A stretch of DNA of 64,000 nucleotides from NCBI GenBank assembly GCA_030538425.1, contig JAUNTZ010000010.1:1-64000 (forward strand), written 5' to 3'. This stretch comes from Paracoccus sp. (in: a-proteobacteria) (GTDB lineage Bacteria; Pseudomonadota; Alphaproteobacteria; Rhodobacterales; Rhodobacteraceae). The position numbers were made by a program, and so were the translations under genes. Shown piece after piece: positions 55,394 through 64,000 of the stretch; the stretch's first letter is position 1; every line of letters begins with the position of its first letter. Under the pieces are notes generated by a model that worked only from the letters and a program-made list of their open reading frames with translations, was not told the DNA's origin and did not search any database.

Positions 55394-56263
55394 TCAGCGC
55401 AGCAGCCCCAGCAGATAGCGCCCGTAATCGTTCTTTTGCAACGCCCGGGCGATCTGGCGCAGCTGATCGTCGCTGATCCAGCCTTGCGCATGGGCGATTT
55501 CCTCGGGGCAGCCGGTTTGCTGGCCCTGTCGCTGTTCCAGCGTGCGCACGAAATTGCCCGCGTCCAGAAGGCTGGCATGGGTGCCGGTGTCCAGCCAGGC
55601 AAAGCCGCGCCCCATCACCTCAACCGACAGCGCGCCCTCATGCAGATAGCTTTCGAGAAGCGTGGTGATCTCCAATTCACCGCGGGCCGAGGGCGCGACG
55701 CGGGCCGCCCGTTCCGGCGCGGTGCCGTCCAGAAAATACAGCCCGGTCACGGCATAGTTCGAGGGCGGCACGGGCGGCTTTTCGACAATCGCGCGGGCGC
55801 GGCCCTGATCGTCGAAATCGACCACGCCGTAACGCTCGGGGTCCGAGACGCGATAGCCGAAGACCGTCCCGCCGTCCTTGCGGGCATCGGCGGCGGCCAG
55901 CAGTTCCGGCAGGCCATGGCCGAAAAAGATGTTATCGCCCAACACCATAGCCGAAGGCGCCCCGGCCAGAAAATCCCGCGCCAGCAGATAGGACTGCGCC
56001 AGACCGTCGGGGCTGGGTTGCTCGATATAGGTAAAGCTGACGCCCCATTGCGCGCCGTCGCTCAGCAGGCGGCGGAACTGGTCCTGATCCTCGGGGGTGG
56101 TGATGATGGCGATCTCACGGATGCCGGCCAGCATCAGCACCGAGATCGGGTAATAGATCATCGGCTTGTCATAGACCGGCAGCAGTTGTTTCGAGACGCC
56201 GCGCGTGATCGGGTAAAGCCGCGTGCCCGAGCCGCCGGCCAGAATGATGCCTTTGCGTGTCAT
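55394..56263 (-). CDS. rmlA: Glucose-1-phosphate thymidylyltransferase
   Basis: A 289-aa nucleotidyltransferase making dTDP-glucose. It has [20 protein letters not shown], the [19 protein letters not shown] region, [20 protein letters not shown] and [11 protein letters not shown], where Asp binds Mg. The C-terminal [20 protein letters not shown] is typical. It is last in the operon, overlapping rmlD by 4 nt. With rmlB, rmlC and rmlD the full dTDP-L-rhamnose pathway is present. Confidence 0.97.
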   Translation of the reverse strand: MTRKGIILAGGSGTRLYPITRGVSKQLLPVYDKPMIYYPISVLMLAGIREIAIITTPEDQDQFRRLLSDGAQWGVSFTYIEQPSPDGLAQSYLLARDFLAGAPSAMVLGDNIFFGHGLPELLAAADARKDGGTVFGYRVSDPERYGVVDFDDQGRARAIVEKPPVPPSNYAVTGLYFLDGTAPERAARVAPSARGELEITTLLESYLHEGALSVEVMGRGFAWLDTGTHASLLDAGNFVRTLEQRQGQQTGCPEEIAHAQGWISDDQLRQIARALQKNDYGRYLLGLLR

Positions 56264-57141
56264 GCGGTGGCCTCCAACTCGTACAGAACGTCGCGCAGCG
56301 CCGCGCGCCAGTCAGGTTGCGCGATGCCGAAATCCCGTGCGATCCGGCCGCAATCGAGGCGAGAGTTCAGGGGTCGGCGCGCCGGGGTCGGGTAATCGGC
56401 GGTGGCGATCTGGGTCACCGCGCAGTCGAGCCCCGCTTGGACGAAGATCTCACGCGCGAAACCGGCCCAGCTGACCGAGGGCGCGCCGCTGAAATGATAG
56501 ATGCCGCCCGGCGCGCCTGTTTGCAAGGCGGCGGTGATCGTCAGGCAGGCCTCGGCAATGGCGCAAGCCGGGGTCGGGCCGCCGATCTGGTCGGCCACGA
56601 TGCTGAGCGCCTCGCGCTCGGCCCCCAGCCGCAGCATCGTTTTCACGAAATTATGCCCATGGGCCGAAAACACCCATGAGGTCCGCAGCACCGCCGCCCG
56701 CGCGCCCGTCGCGGCAATCGCGGCCTCACCGGCAAGCTTGGTGGCGCCGTAAACGCCCAAGGGGCCGGTCGGCGCATCCTCGGCGCGGGGCCTCTCGCCC
56801 GAGCCGTCGAACACATAATCGGTCGAGATATGCACGAAGGGGATGCCCAGTTCCGCGCAAGCCGCCGCCATGGCCGCAGGCGCGTCGCGGTTGATCAGAG
56901 CGGCAAGCTCGGCCTCACCCTCGGCGCGGTCCACGGCGGTATAGGCTGCGGCGTTGATGACCGCTTGCGGGCGCATCTGGCGGATCAGATCGGCGCAGGC
57001 TTCGGGCTGGGACAGATCGGCGGCCTCGCGCCCGGCGAAATGCGCCTCGGGGGCGAGCCGCGCCAGTTCACGGGCGACCTGCCCCGTCTGGCCGAACACC
57101 AGAACGCCCGCGCCCTTCTTCTGTGCAAAAATACTCATCAC
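56260..57141 (-). CDS. rmlD: dTDP-4-dehydrorhamnose reductase
   Basis: A 293-aa SDR enzyme for the last step of dTDP-L-rhamnose synthesis. It has the Rossmann motif [29 protein letters not shown] and the YxxxK pair in [11 protein letters not shown]. The first 11 or so residues ([12 protein letters not shown]) are an extension not usual in the family, and they are encoded by a copy of the dispersed motif that follows rmlB. GAGGG, formed by the rmlB stop region, lies 6 nt before the ATG and supports this start. Confidence 0.95.
   Translation of the reverse strand: MMSIFAQKKGAGVLVFGQTGQVARELARLAPEAHFAGREAADLSQPEACADLIRQMRPQAVINAAAYTAVDRAEGEAELAALINRDAPAAMAAACAELGIPFVHISTDYVFDGSGERPRAEDAPTGPLGVYGATKLAGEAAIAATGARAAVLRTSWVFSAHGHNFVKTMLRLGAEREALSIVADQIGGPTPACAIAEACLTITAALQTGAPGGIYHFSGAPSVSWAGFAREIFVQAGLDCAVTQIATADYPTPARRPLNSRLDCGRIARDFGIAQPDWRAALRDVLYELEATA
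57114..57136 (-). repeat. Dispersed motif copy forming the rmlD start
   Basis: On the minus strand GAGTATTTTTGCACAGAAG, continuing AAGG, matches the 322-345 copy at nearly every position. It lies 12 nt after the rmlB stop in gene orientation and supplies codons 2-9 of rmlD. Confidence 0.65.
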
Positions 57142-57147
57142 GCGCCC

Positions 57148-58185
57148 TCAACCCGTGCCAAGGCGCTGACCCACGCCGTCGCGTTGCAGCAAGGGCTGCC
57201 ACCAATCGGGGTTCGCCAGATACCATTCAACCGTCCGGGCAATGCCCTGCTCCAGCGTAACCGAGGGACGCCAGCCCAGTTCCGCGCGAATCCGCGACGG
57301 GTCTATCGCATAGCGGCGGTCATGGCCGGGGCGGTCGGTGACGAACGAGATCAGGCGCGCGTGAGGGGCGGCATCGGGGCGCAGCCGGTCCATTTCGGCG
57401 CAGATCATCCGCACCAGATCAAGATTCGTGGCCTCATTCTCACCGCCGATATTATAGCTGCGCCCGACCTGCCCGCGCGCCAGAACGGTGAGCAGCGCAT
57501 CGGCGTGATCCTCGACATACAGCCAGTCGCGCACATTGCCGCCATCGCCGTAAACCGGGATCGGGCGGCCATGCAGCGCATTGAGGATCACCACAGGCAC
57601 CAGCTTTTCAGGGAAGTGGAAGGGGCCGTAATTGTTGGAACAATTGGTCAGCAGAACCGGCAGGCCATAGGTCTCATGCCAGGCGCGGACCAGATGGTCG
57701 CTGGCCGCCTTGCTGGCCGAATAGGGGCTGCGCGGGTCGTAGGGCGTTGCCTCAGAGAACTGGCCGGTTGGGCCAAGCGAGCCGAACACCTCATCGGTCG
57801 AGATATGATGAAAACGAAAGCCCTCGGGCCGCCCCTCATGCAGCCAATGGGCGCGAGCGGCCTCCAGCAGGTTATAGGTGCCGGTGATGTTCGTCTCAAT
57901 AAACGCGCCCGGCCCGTCGATGGATCGGTCCACATGGCTTTCGGCGGCCAGATGCATCACCGCATCGGGGCGATGGGCCGCGAAAACGCGGTCAAGCGCG
58001 GCGCGGTCGCGGATGTCCACATGCTCAAACGCATAGCCCGGCGCGTCGGCGACACTGGCCACATTCGCCAGATTGGCCGCATAGGTCAGCGCGTCGAGAT
58101 TGACGACGCTATGCCCCGCCGCAACCGCCTGCCGCACCACCGCCGAGCCGATAAACCCCGCCCCGCCCGTCACCAACAGCTTCAT
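57148..58185 (-). CDS. rmlB: dTDP-glucose 4,6-dehydratase
   Basis: A 345-aa extended SDR. It has the NAD motif [34 protein letters not shown], the catalytic [12 protein letters not shown] (Asp/Glu) and [18 protein letters not shown] (Tyr/Lys), then [20 protein letters not shown]. The start at 58185 overlaps the rmlC stop as ATGA. The order on this strand is rmlC-rmlB-rmlD-rmlA. Confidence 0.97.
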   Translation of the reverse strand: MKLLVTGGAGFIGSAVVRQAVAAGHSVVNLDALTYAANLANVASVADAPGYAFEHVDIRDRAALDRVFAAHRPDAVMHLAAESHVDRSIDGPGAFIETNITGTYNLLEAARAHWLHEGRPEGFRFHHISTDEVFGSLGPTGQFSEATPYDPRSPYSASKAASDHLVRAWHETYGLPVLLTNCSNNYGPFHFPEKLVPVVILNALHGRPIPVYGDGGNVRDWLYVEDHADALLTVLARGQVGRSYNIGGENEATNLDLVRMICAEMDRLRPDAAPHARLISFVTDRPGHDRRYAIDPSRIRAELGWRPSVTLEQGIARTVEWYLANPDWWQPLLQRDGVGQRLGTG

Positions 58186-58742
58186 GCCGCGCCCTCGAAC
58201 GCGAACGGGCTTTGCCAATCGTCAAAGGCGGGCGCTGCGGCGTCCTTGGCGGAAAGATGCGGGTCGTGATGGCCCCAGTCGATGCCCAAACTGTCCCATG
58301 CGACCGCGCCGTCATGTTCGGGCGAATAGGCGGCGGTGCATTTATAGATGATCTCGGTGTCCGGCTCGCGGGTGATGAAGCCGTGCAGAAAGCCCGCCGG
58401 AATCCAGAGCTGGCGGCCATTCTCAAAGCTGAGTTCCGTGCCGAACCATTGCCCATATTGCGGGCTGCCCCGCCGCGCATCGACGGCCACGTCGAACAGC
58501 CGCCCCCGCCCACAGCGCACCAGTTTGCCCTGCGCCATCGGCGGCGCCTGATAATGCAGCCCCCGCAGCGTGCCCACCGCGCCCGACATCGAATGATTGT
58601 CCTGCACGAATTCCGGCAGGTGCAGCCCCGCCGCCTCAAGCGTGGCGCGGTTCCAGCTTTCGCTGAAAAACCCCCGCGAATCGCCATGCCGCCGGGGCGT
58701 CAGGATCAGCACATCGGCAAGCGGCGTCGTTTCAATCTGCAT
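58182..58742 (-). CDS. rmlC: dTDP-4-dehydrorhamnose 3,5-epimerase
   Basis: A 186-aa cupin-fold epimerase. Catalytic elements are [30 protein letters not shown] (His base region), [18 protein letters not shown] and [10 protein letters not shown], with [12 protein letters not shown]. The start at 58742 is the family start ([16 protein letters not shown]). It is first in the rml operon and divergent from the Mrp antiporter operon, across 222 nt that must hold both promoters. Confidence 0.95.
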   Translation of the reverse strand: MQIETTPLADVLILTPRRHGDSRGFFSESWNRATLEAAGLHLPEFVQDNHSMSGAVGTLRGLHYQAPPMAQGKLVRCGRGRLFDVAVDARRGSPQYGQWFGTELSFENGRQLWIPAGFLHGFITREPDTEIIYKCTAAYSPEHDGAVAWDSLGIDWGHHDPHLSAKDAAAPAFDDWQSPFAFEGAA

Positions 58743-58964
58743 GTTCTGGCCCCTTGGCTGATCCTTTGCCCACCGATAACCCGCTGGAGACGCGAAAGAT
58801 ACCCGCAACGCGCCCGCAATATCACCGAGCCCCCCGCGCTGCCAAGCCAGCCACCCAGGCCAAGGCCCCAAGCCCGCGAAGGTCGGCTTTTCTGCGCCCC
58901 GCACCATTGGCACCGGAAAAAAAACCGTGTTAACATTCGCGAATTGGCCGGGGGGAGGCGGTGA

Positions 58965-61322
58965 TTGCACCTGTTCCGGTCAGGCAAGAAACGTAAGACG
59001 GGGCAGGATGACATGGATGACGCGCCGACGGCAGGGGGCCAACGCGCCACCCCCCATAATGGTGTGGCGGGCTGGCTGCCCATTGCGATTTCCGGGGCGC
59101 TGTTTCTCTATTTCCTGACCATGATCCCCGCGATTGCGGGCGGCGGGCGGCTGTTCTGGACGGCGCAATGGGTGCCCTCGATGAATATCAGCCTGTCCTT
59201 CATGGTCGATGGGCTGAGCCTGACCTTTGCGCTGCTGATCTCCGGGATCGGCACGGCGGTCACGCTTTATTCCAACACCTATCTGGCCGGTCACCCGCAA
59301 TATGACCGTTTCGCGCTTTACCTGACCTCGTTCATGCTGGCGATGCTGGGTCTGGTGCTGGCCGATGATCTGATCGCGCTGTTTGTGTTCTGGGAGCTGA
59401 CCACGGTCACCTCATATATGCTGATCGGGTTTTCGCATAATGACCCCAAAAGCCGGCGCAATGCGTTGCAGGCGCTGTTGGTGACGGGCGCGGGCGCGAT
59501 GGCCTTTCTGGCCGGCCTGGTGCTGATCGGGCTGGCCAGCGGCACGATGCGCATTTCCGAGGTGCTGGCGCAGGGCGATGCGATGCGCAACCATGCGCTG
59601 TATCTGCCGATGCTGATCCTGCTGCTGGCGGGGGCGTTTACCAAATCGGCGCAGATGCCGTTCCATTTCTGGCTGCCCAACGCGATGGCGGCACCGACGC
59701 CGGTTTCGGCCTTCCTGCACTCGGCCACCATGGTCAAGGCGGGCGTCTATATCATGGCGCGGATGCACCCCGCCTTTGCGGGAACCTCGGTCTGGCTGTG
59801 GACGCTGACCCTGTTCGGGGCGGCGACTGCGGTTTTCGCCTCGGTGGTGGCGCTGCGGCAGACCGATCTGAAACAGGCGCTGGCCTATACCACGCTGATG
59901 GCGCTTGGCACGCTGACCATGCTGTTGGGGCATAGCTCAGCCTATGCGCTGACGGCGTTTGCGACGTTTCTGATCGTTCATAGCTTTTACAAGGCCGCGC
60001 TGTTCCTTGTCGTGGGGGCAATCGACAAAGCCACCGGCACCCGAGAGGCGGCTTTGCTGGGCGGTCTGCGCGATGCCATGCCGATGACGGCGGCGGCGGC
60101 GGCGCTGGCGGCGCTGTCGATGGCGGGGATTCCGCCGTTTCTGGGCTTTATCGCGAAAGAGCTGATGTATGCGGGCGCGGCTGGCTCGGCGGCCTCGCCG
60201 GTGCTGGTCGTGCTGGCGGCTTTGGCCGCCAATGCGCTGATGTTCGCGGTGGCGGGGATCGTGGCCTTCCGCCCGTTCTGGCGCAATGAGGCTGAGGGGC
60301 CCGCGCCGAAATCCCCGATCCATGACGTGCCCTGGCCGATGCTGGCCGGGCCGCTGGTGCTGGCGGTTCTGGGGCTTTTGTTCGGGCTGCTGCCGGGGCT
60401 GGCGCAAAGCTGGCTGGTGCATCCGACCGTGACCGCCGTCGCGGGCTTGCCCGCCGGCCGCCCGCTGCATCTGTGGGGCGGGTTCAACCTGCCGCTTCTG
60501 CTGTCGATTTTGACCTTTGCGTTGGGCTGGCTGATCTATATGCGCCATGCCGATCTGCGCGCCCGCATTGCCGGGCTTGAGACGCGGCTGATCTCGTTTG
60601 ACCGGGGTTGGGATCGGTTCATGGACAGCTTCAAGCATTTCGCGGCATGGCAGACGCGGCTGATCCAGACCGGCAGGCTGCACCACTATCTGACCGTGGT
60701 GTTCCTGTCGATCTTTGCCATCGTGATCGTCTCTCTGTTCCGCACCGGCCTGCCCTTGCCGCGCATCGACCTGTCCACCATCGGCTGGATGCAGCTGGGC
60801 ATTGCCGCGCTGATCATCATTGGCGCCATCACCACCGCGATGAGCAATTCGCGCATCGCCGCCATCACCGCGCTGGCCGTGGTGGGCATCGGCGTGGCGC
60901 TGATTTTTATCAGCTATGGCGCGCCCGATGTGGCGATTACCCAGCTGATGATCGAGACCCTCGTCGTCGTTCTGCTGGCGGTGGCGATGCTGCGCCTGCC
61001 GCGTCTGGGCAATCAGTCCAACGCGCTGCGCGGGCGTGACCTGACCGTCGCGGTCGCGACCGGAGGCGGGTTCAGCATGATCCTTCTGTCGGTTCTGTCG
61101 CAGGATCTGGACCGCCGCCTGACCGATTATTTTGAGATCGCAAGCTGGCCCGATGCCTTCGGCCGCAACATCGTGAACGTGATTCTGGTCGATTTTCGGG
61201 CGCTTGATACCTTTGGCGAGATCACCGTCGTCACCATCGCCGCCCTTGGCGCGGTGGCGCTGCTGCGCATGAAGATTGCCGCACCCGAAGGCCGCAATCC
61301 GAAGAAAGGGGGCGAATCGTGA
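58965..61322 (+). CDS. mnhA: Mrp/Mnh-type Na+/H+ antiporter subunit A
   Basis: A 785-aa membrane protein related to complex I NuoL. The proton-channel core shows LFVFWELTTVTSYMLIGF, FTKSAQMPFHFWLPNAMAAP and TPVSAFLHSATMVKAGVYIM. The C-terminal third carries the MbhD/DUF4040-like part (ALIFISYGAPDVAITQLMIE) and an MrpB-like N-terminal part (NIVNVILVDFRALDTFGEIT). I give the TTG at 58965 because GGGGGAGG lies 6 nt before it; an ATG at 59013 with AGGA is a real alternative. It is first of five overlapping genes. Confidence 0.93.
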   Translation: MHLFRSGKKRKTGQDDMDDAPTAGGQRATPHNGVAGWLPIAISGALFLYFLTMIPAIAGGGRLFWTAQWVPSMNISLSFMVDGLSLTFALLISGIGTAVTLYSNTYLAGHPQYDRFALYLTSFMLAMLGLVLADDLIALFVFWELTTVTSYMLIGFSHNDPKSRRNALQALLVTGAGAMAFLAGLVLIGLASGTMRISEVLAQGDAMRNHALYLPMLILLLAGAFTKSAQMPFHFWLPNAMAAPTPVSAFLHSATMVKAGVYIMARMHPAFAGTSVWLWTLTLFGAATAVFASVVALRQTDLKQALAYTTLMALGTLTMLLGHSSAYALTAFATFLIVHSFYKAALFLVVGAIDKATGTREAALLGGLRDAMPMTAAAAALAALSMAGIPPFLGFIAKELMYAGAAGSAASPVLVVLAALAANALMFAVAGIVAFRPFWRNEAEGPAPKSPIHDVPWPMLAGPLVLAVLGLLFGLLPGLAQSWLVHPTVTAVAGLPAGRPLHLWGGFNLPLLLSILTFALGWLIYMRHADLRARIAGLETRLISFDRGWDRFMDSFKHFAAWQTRLIQTGRLHHYLTVVFLSIFAIVIVSLFRTGLPLPRIDLSTIGWMQLGIAALIIIGAITTAMSNSRIAAITALAVVGIGVALIFISYGAPDVAITQLMIETLVVVLLAVAMLRLPRLGNQSNALRGRDLTVAVATGGGFSMILLSVLSQDLDRRLTDYFEIASWPDAFGRNIVNVILVDFRALDTFGEITVVTIAALGAVALLRMKIAAPEGRNPKKGGES

Positions 61323-61738
61323 AATCCCTCATCCTCAGCGCGGGGACGCGCTATCTTGTCGGGCTGCTGATCGTGTTCTCGATCTATATGCTGATGCGCG
61401 GCCATAATGAGCCGGGCGGCGGTTTCGTCGGCGGGCTGATCGGCGCGGTGGGCTTCGTGCTTTATGCCCTGTCGAGCGGCACCGAGGCCGCCCGCAAGGC
61501 CCTGCGCTTTCAGCCCGAATCCATCGCGATTGTCGGCCTGCTTTGCGCCTTGGTCGCGGGGCTGATTCCGGCGCTGTTCGGTGATGTCTTTTTCACCGGG
61601 CAATGGTGGTATACCGGGCCCGGCGGCGATGACAAAGGCTTCGTTCTGTCCACCGTGCTGCTGTTCGATATCGGCGTTTATCTGGCCGTGTTCGGCTCAA
61701 TCCTCGCGCTGATCTTCGCCCTGGAGGAGTTCGTCTGA
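61319..61738 (+). CDS. mnhB: Mrp/Mnh Na+/H+ antiporter subunit B
   Basis: A 139-aa, four-segment membrane protein with the MnhB-type sequence VFSIYMLMRGHNEPGGGFVG and the C-terminal STVLLFDIGVYLAVFGSILA. The start is GTG overlapping the subunit A stop (GTGA). It is essential for assembly of the multi-subunit antiporter in known systems. Confidence 0.94.
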   Translation: MKSLILSAGTRYLVGLLIVFSIYMLMRGHNEPGGGFVGGLIGAVGFVLYALSSGTEAARKALRFQPESIAIVGLLCALVAGLIPALFGDVFFTGQWWYTGPGGDDKGFVLSTVLLFDIGVYLAVFGSILALIFALEEFV

Positions 61739-62112
61739 TGGAAGTCCTTCTGGCTCTTGTGATCGGTGTCATGGTGACCTGCGGCGTCTATCTGATGCTG
61801 GCGCCGAACATGCTGCGCTTTCTGTTCGGGCTGGTGCTTGTCTCGACGGCGACCAACCTGACCATCTTTGTTTCAGGCCGCCTGACCGAGGGCAGCGCCG
61901 CCCTGGTTCGCCCCGGCTTTGACGCGCCGGTGGGCGATGTCGCGAACGCGCTTCCGCAGGCGCTTGTGCTGACGGCGATTGTGATCGGCTTTGGCCTCTT
62001 TGCCTTTACCATCGCGCTTGTGCTGCGGGCCTATAGCACGATGAACACCATGGATCCCAACAAGATGCGACTGGCTGAGCCGGTGGAAACGCACGACAAG
62101 GAAGACGCCTGA
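61738..62112 (+). CDS. mnhC: Mrp/Mnh Na+/H+ antiporter subunit C
   Basis: A 124-aa, three-segment NuoK-like subunit: GVMVTCGVYLMLAPNMLRFL, LVSTATNLTIFVSGRL and PQALVLTAIVIGFGLFAFTI with the conserved ALVLTAIVI element. A short charged tail follows. The start overlaps subunit B by 1 nt (TGATG), and the end overlaps subunit D in the same way. Confidence 0.94.
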   Translation: MEVLLALVIGVMVTCGVYLMLAPNMLRFLFGLVLVSTATNLTIFVSGRLTEGSAALVRPGFDAPVGDVANALPQALVLTAIVIGFGLFAFTIALVLRAYSTMNTMDPNKMRLAEPVETHDKEDA

Positions 62113-63608
62113 TGAGCTGGATACTGACCACCCCTCTGGCGATTCCCTTTGCGACCGCCCTGCTGGCCTTTGCGCTGCGCCACCACCGCGCGGGCGCAAT
62201 TGTTTCAGTGGTCGGATCGGCCTTTCTGCTGATCGCGGCCATGCTGCTGATGGGCGAAACCATCCGCCAAGGCGTGATTGCCGCGCCGATGGGCGGCTGG
62301 CTGGCGCCCTTCGGCATCATCATCGTGGCCGACCTCTTGTCGGCCATCATGGTGACGATCACCGCGATTATCGCATTGGCGGTCGCCGTCTATGCCCTGG
62401 GCGATATTGACGCCACCACCGAGGCGCAGGGCTATCACACGCTGTATAACATCCTGATTTTCGGCGTGACCGGCGCGTTCCTGACCGGCGACCTGTTCAA
62501 CCTTTATGTCTGGTTCGAGGTCATGCTGATCTCTTCCTTTGGCCTTCTGGTCATGGGCGGCAAGGCCGAACAGATCGACGGCGGTATCAAATATGTCGCG
62601 CTGAACCTTGTCTCAACCATCCTGTTTCTGGCCGGAGTGGGCCTGCTTTATGGCGCGACCGGCGCGCTGAACATGGCCGATCTGGCGGGCGCGGTGCAGG
62701 GCGTGGATAATGGGCTGCTGACGCTGATCTCGCTGTTGTTCATGATCTCATTCGGGGTCAAGGCGGCGCTGTTTCCGTTGTTCTTCTGGCTGCCTGCATC
62801 CTATCACACGCCGTCCTTTGCCGTGTCCGCCGTGTTCGCGGGTCTGCTGACCAAGGTGGGCGTCTATGCGCTGATCCGGGTGTTCACGCTGATCTTTACC
62901 CATGATCCGGGCTTTACCCATGGGCTGCTCTTGTGGATCGCAGGGCTGACCATGCTGACCGGGGTCTTGGGTGCGGCCGCGCAAAGCGATTTCCGCAAGA
63001 TCCTGTCTTTCCACATCATCAGCCAGATCGGCTATATGATCATGGGTCTGGCGCTTTATACGCCGCTGGCACTGGTCGGCTCGGTCTTTTATCTGGTCCA
63101 CCACATCATCGTGAAGGCGAACCTGTTCCTTGTCGCGGGCGTGGCCAAACGTATCGCCGGCGATACCGAGCTCGACCGCATCGGCGGGCTTTACAAATCG
63201 GCGCCGCTGCTGGCCGTGCTGTTCCTTGTCCCCGCCTTCTCGCTGGCCGGTTTCCCGCCGCTCTCGGGGTTCTGGGCCAAGTTCGTGCTGATCAAGGCCT
63301 CGCTTGAGGTGTCGAACTGGCTGATCGCCTTTGTCGCGCTGCTGGTCGGGCTGCTGACCATCTATTCGATGACGAAAATCTGGGCTCAGGCGTTTTGGGA
63401 GCCCCACCCGGACGGGATCGAGCCGCGCCTGTCGGACCTGCCCACCGCGCAGCGCCGCGCCCTGATCCTGCCGATTGCGGCGCTGGCAGGCATGACGGTG
63501 ATCATCGGCCTGTTCCCGGCGGCCTTCATGGAGGTCGCGGAACGCGGCGCGATGCAGCTTCTGAACCCGATCGAATACATCACCGCAGTGAATGAGGCAC
63601 GGCCATGA
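62112..63608 (+). CDS. mnhD: Mrp/Mnh Na+/H+ antiporter subunit D
   Basis: A 498-aa NuoN/NuoM-like proton-channel subunit. It has GDLFNLYVWFEVMLISSFGL, the Lys-containing GVKAALFPLFFWLPASYHTP, AVFAGLLTKVGVYALIRVF and the FHIISQIGYMIMGLAL region. About 14 membrane segments. Subunit E follows with a 4-nt overlap (ATGA). With subunit A it forms the two ion paths of the antiporter. Confidence 0.95.
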   Translation: MSWILTTPLAIPFATALLAFALRHHRAGAIVSVVGSAFLLIAAMLLMGETIRQGVIAAPMGGWLAPFGIIIVADLLSAIMVTITAIIALAVAVYALGDIDATTEAQGYHTLYNILIFGVTGAFLTGDLFNLYVWFEVMLISSFGLLVMGGKAEQIDGGIKYVALNLVSTILFLAGVGLLYGATGALNMADLAGAVQGVDNGLLTLISLLFMISFGVKAALFPLFFWLPASYHTPSFAVSAVFAGLLTKVGVYALIRVFTLIFTHDPGFTHGLLLWIAGLTMLTGVLGAAAQSDFRKILSFHIISQIGYMIMGLALYTPLALVGSVFYLVHHIIVKANLFLVAGVAKRIAGDTELDRIGGLYKSAPLLAVLFLVPAFSLAGFPPLSGFWAKFVLIKASLEVSNWLIAFVALLVGLLTIYSMTKIWAQAFWEPHPDGIEPRLSDLPTAQRRALILPIAALAGMTVIIGLFPAAFMEVAERGAMQLLNPIEYITAVNEARP

Positions 63609-64000
63609 ACCTGTTTGTTCTCAACCTGCTGCTGGCCATTATCTGGGCCGCCCTGAATGAGGATTCGTCACTGGGCGCGCTGTTCACCGGCTTTGTGCTG
63701 GGCTTTGCAATCCTGTGGATCACGCGCCCGCTTCTGGGCGGCGGCGGGTATTATTTCAAGCGCGCTCTGGCCTGGGGGCGTCTGGTGGTGCTGTTCACGA
63801 ATGAGCTGTTCTGGTCCTGCGTGACCGTCGCCAAGGACGTGATGCGCAAGGAAACCGCCGCGAGGCCCGCCATCATCGAGATGCCGCTGGACGTGAAAAC
63901 CGATGCGGGCATTCTGATGCTGACCAACCTGATCACCCTGACCCCCGGCACGCTGACCCTCGATGTCAGCGAGGACCGCAAGACCGCGATCATCCACGCC
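63605..64000 (+). CDS. mnhE: Mrp/Mnh Na+/H+ antiporter subunit E (3' end outside window)
   Basis: The first 132 codons of a subunit of usually about 160 aa. Typical parts are LLLAIIWAALNEDSSLGALF, the segment KRALAWGRLVVLFTNELFWS, then KTDAGILMLTNLITLTPGTL with TLDVSEDRK. The frame is still open at the window edge. Subunits F and G are expected downstream. Confidence 0.93.
   Translation, partial: MNLFVLNLLLAIIWAALNEDSSLGALFTGFVLGFAILWITRPLLGGGGYYFKRALAWGRLVVLFTNELFWSCVTVAKDVMRKETAARPAIIEMPLDVKTDAGILMLTNLITLTPGTLTLDVSEDRKTAIIHA

Overview
The window is chromosomal DNA from a high-GC alphaproteobacterium, most likely a member of the Rhodobacteraceae (Paracoccus/Rhodobacter-like). The evidence is the gene content: a CenR-type orphan regulator, a DUF3576 lipoprotein next to leuS, a Trm112/LON pair, an LpcC-type core mannosyltransferase and a Rhodobacteraceae-style porin. 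A short GAGTATTT...[12 protein letters not shown] intergenic motif also recurs through the window. Genes are packed tightly, with many ATGA/GTGA start-stop overlaps. I saw no rRNA, tRNA, CRISPR array, insertion sequence or prophage. Most of the window is ordinary core genome.

Layout. 0-6.7 kb: end of a LON-domain gene, Trm112, phosphomannomutase, a UbiH-type hydroxylase, acetyl-CoA acetyltransferase, an orphan 110-aa protein in AT-richer DNA, an enoyl-CoA hydratase and an AEC transporter. 6.7-9.1 kb: gene-poor DNA around trhO, including a decayed tandem duplicate of the 3' end of the next gene. 9.1-15 kb: SLC13 transporter, the pncA-pncB NAD salvage pair, then arfB-nudix-pit. 15-24.6 kb: hybrid histidine kinase, UMF1 transporter, mepA, phytase-like esterase, a queuosine-precursor transporter, a probable small structured RNA with an 18-codon ORF, an MFS transporter, cenR and ribA. 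24.6-33 kb: L,D-transpeptidase, PLP homeostasis protein, porin, DUF3576, leuS-lptE-holA and a flavoprotein.

33-46 kb: DUF333 lipoprotein, GST, MFS, thioesterase, a fused GT2-GT4 glycosyltransferase, a DUF4139 protein, asd, and a translationally coupled cassette of carbonic anhydrase, MFS, LpcC-like mannosyltransferase and a GT29 (sialyltransferase-like) enzyme. It ends in a short helical protein and a roughly 450-bp degenerate 13-bp tandem repeat. 46-58.8 kb: M17 aminopeptidase, NlpC/P60, rbfA-DUF2233-truB, dapB, an NTF2-like pseudogene with an in-frame amber stop, ruvC-ruvA-htpX-ruvB-thioesterase, and the dTDP-rhamnose operon rmlC-B-D-A. 58.9-64 kb: the Mrp/Mnh Na+/H+ antiporter operon, subunits A to D plus most of E.

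A cell-envelope theme recurs: phosphomannomutase, LptE, the porin, MepA, the L,D-transpeptidase, CenR, several glycosyltransferases and dTDP-rhamnose synthesis would all serve LPS, exopolysaccharide or wall. The least explained items are the 13-bp array, the 20.9-kb RNA/micro-ORF element, the bacterial GT29 enzyme, and copies of the dispersed motif that have become part of coding sequence.
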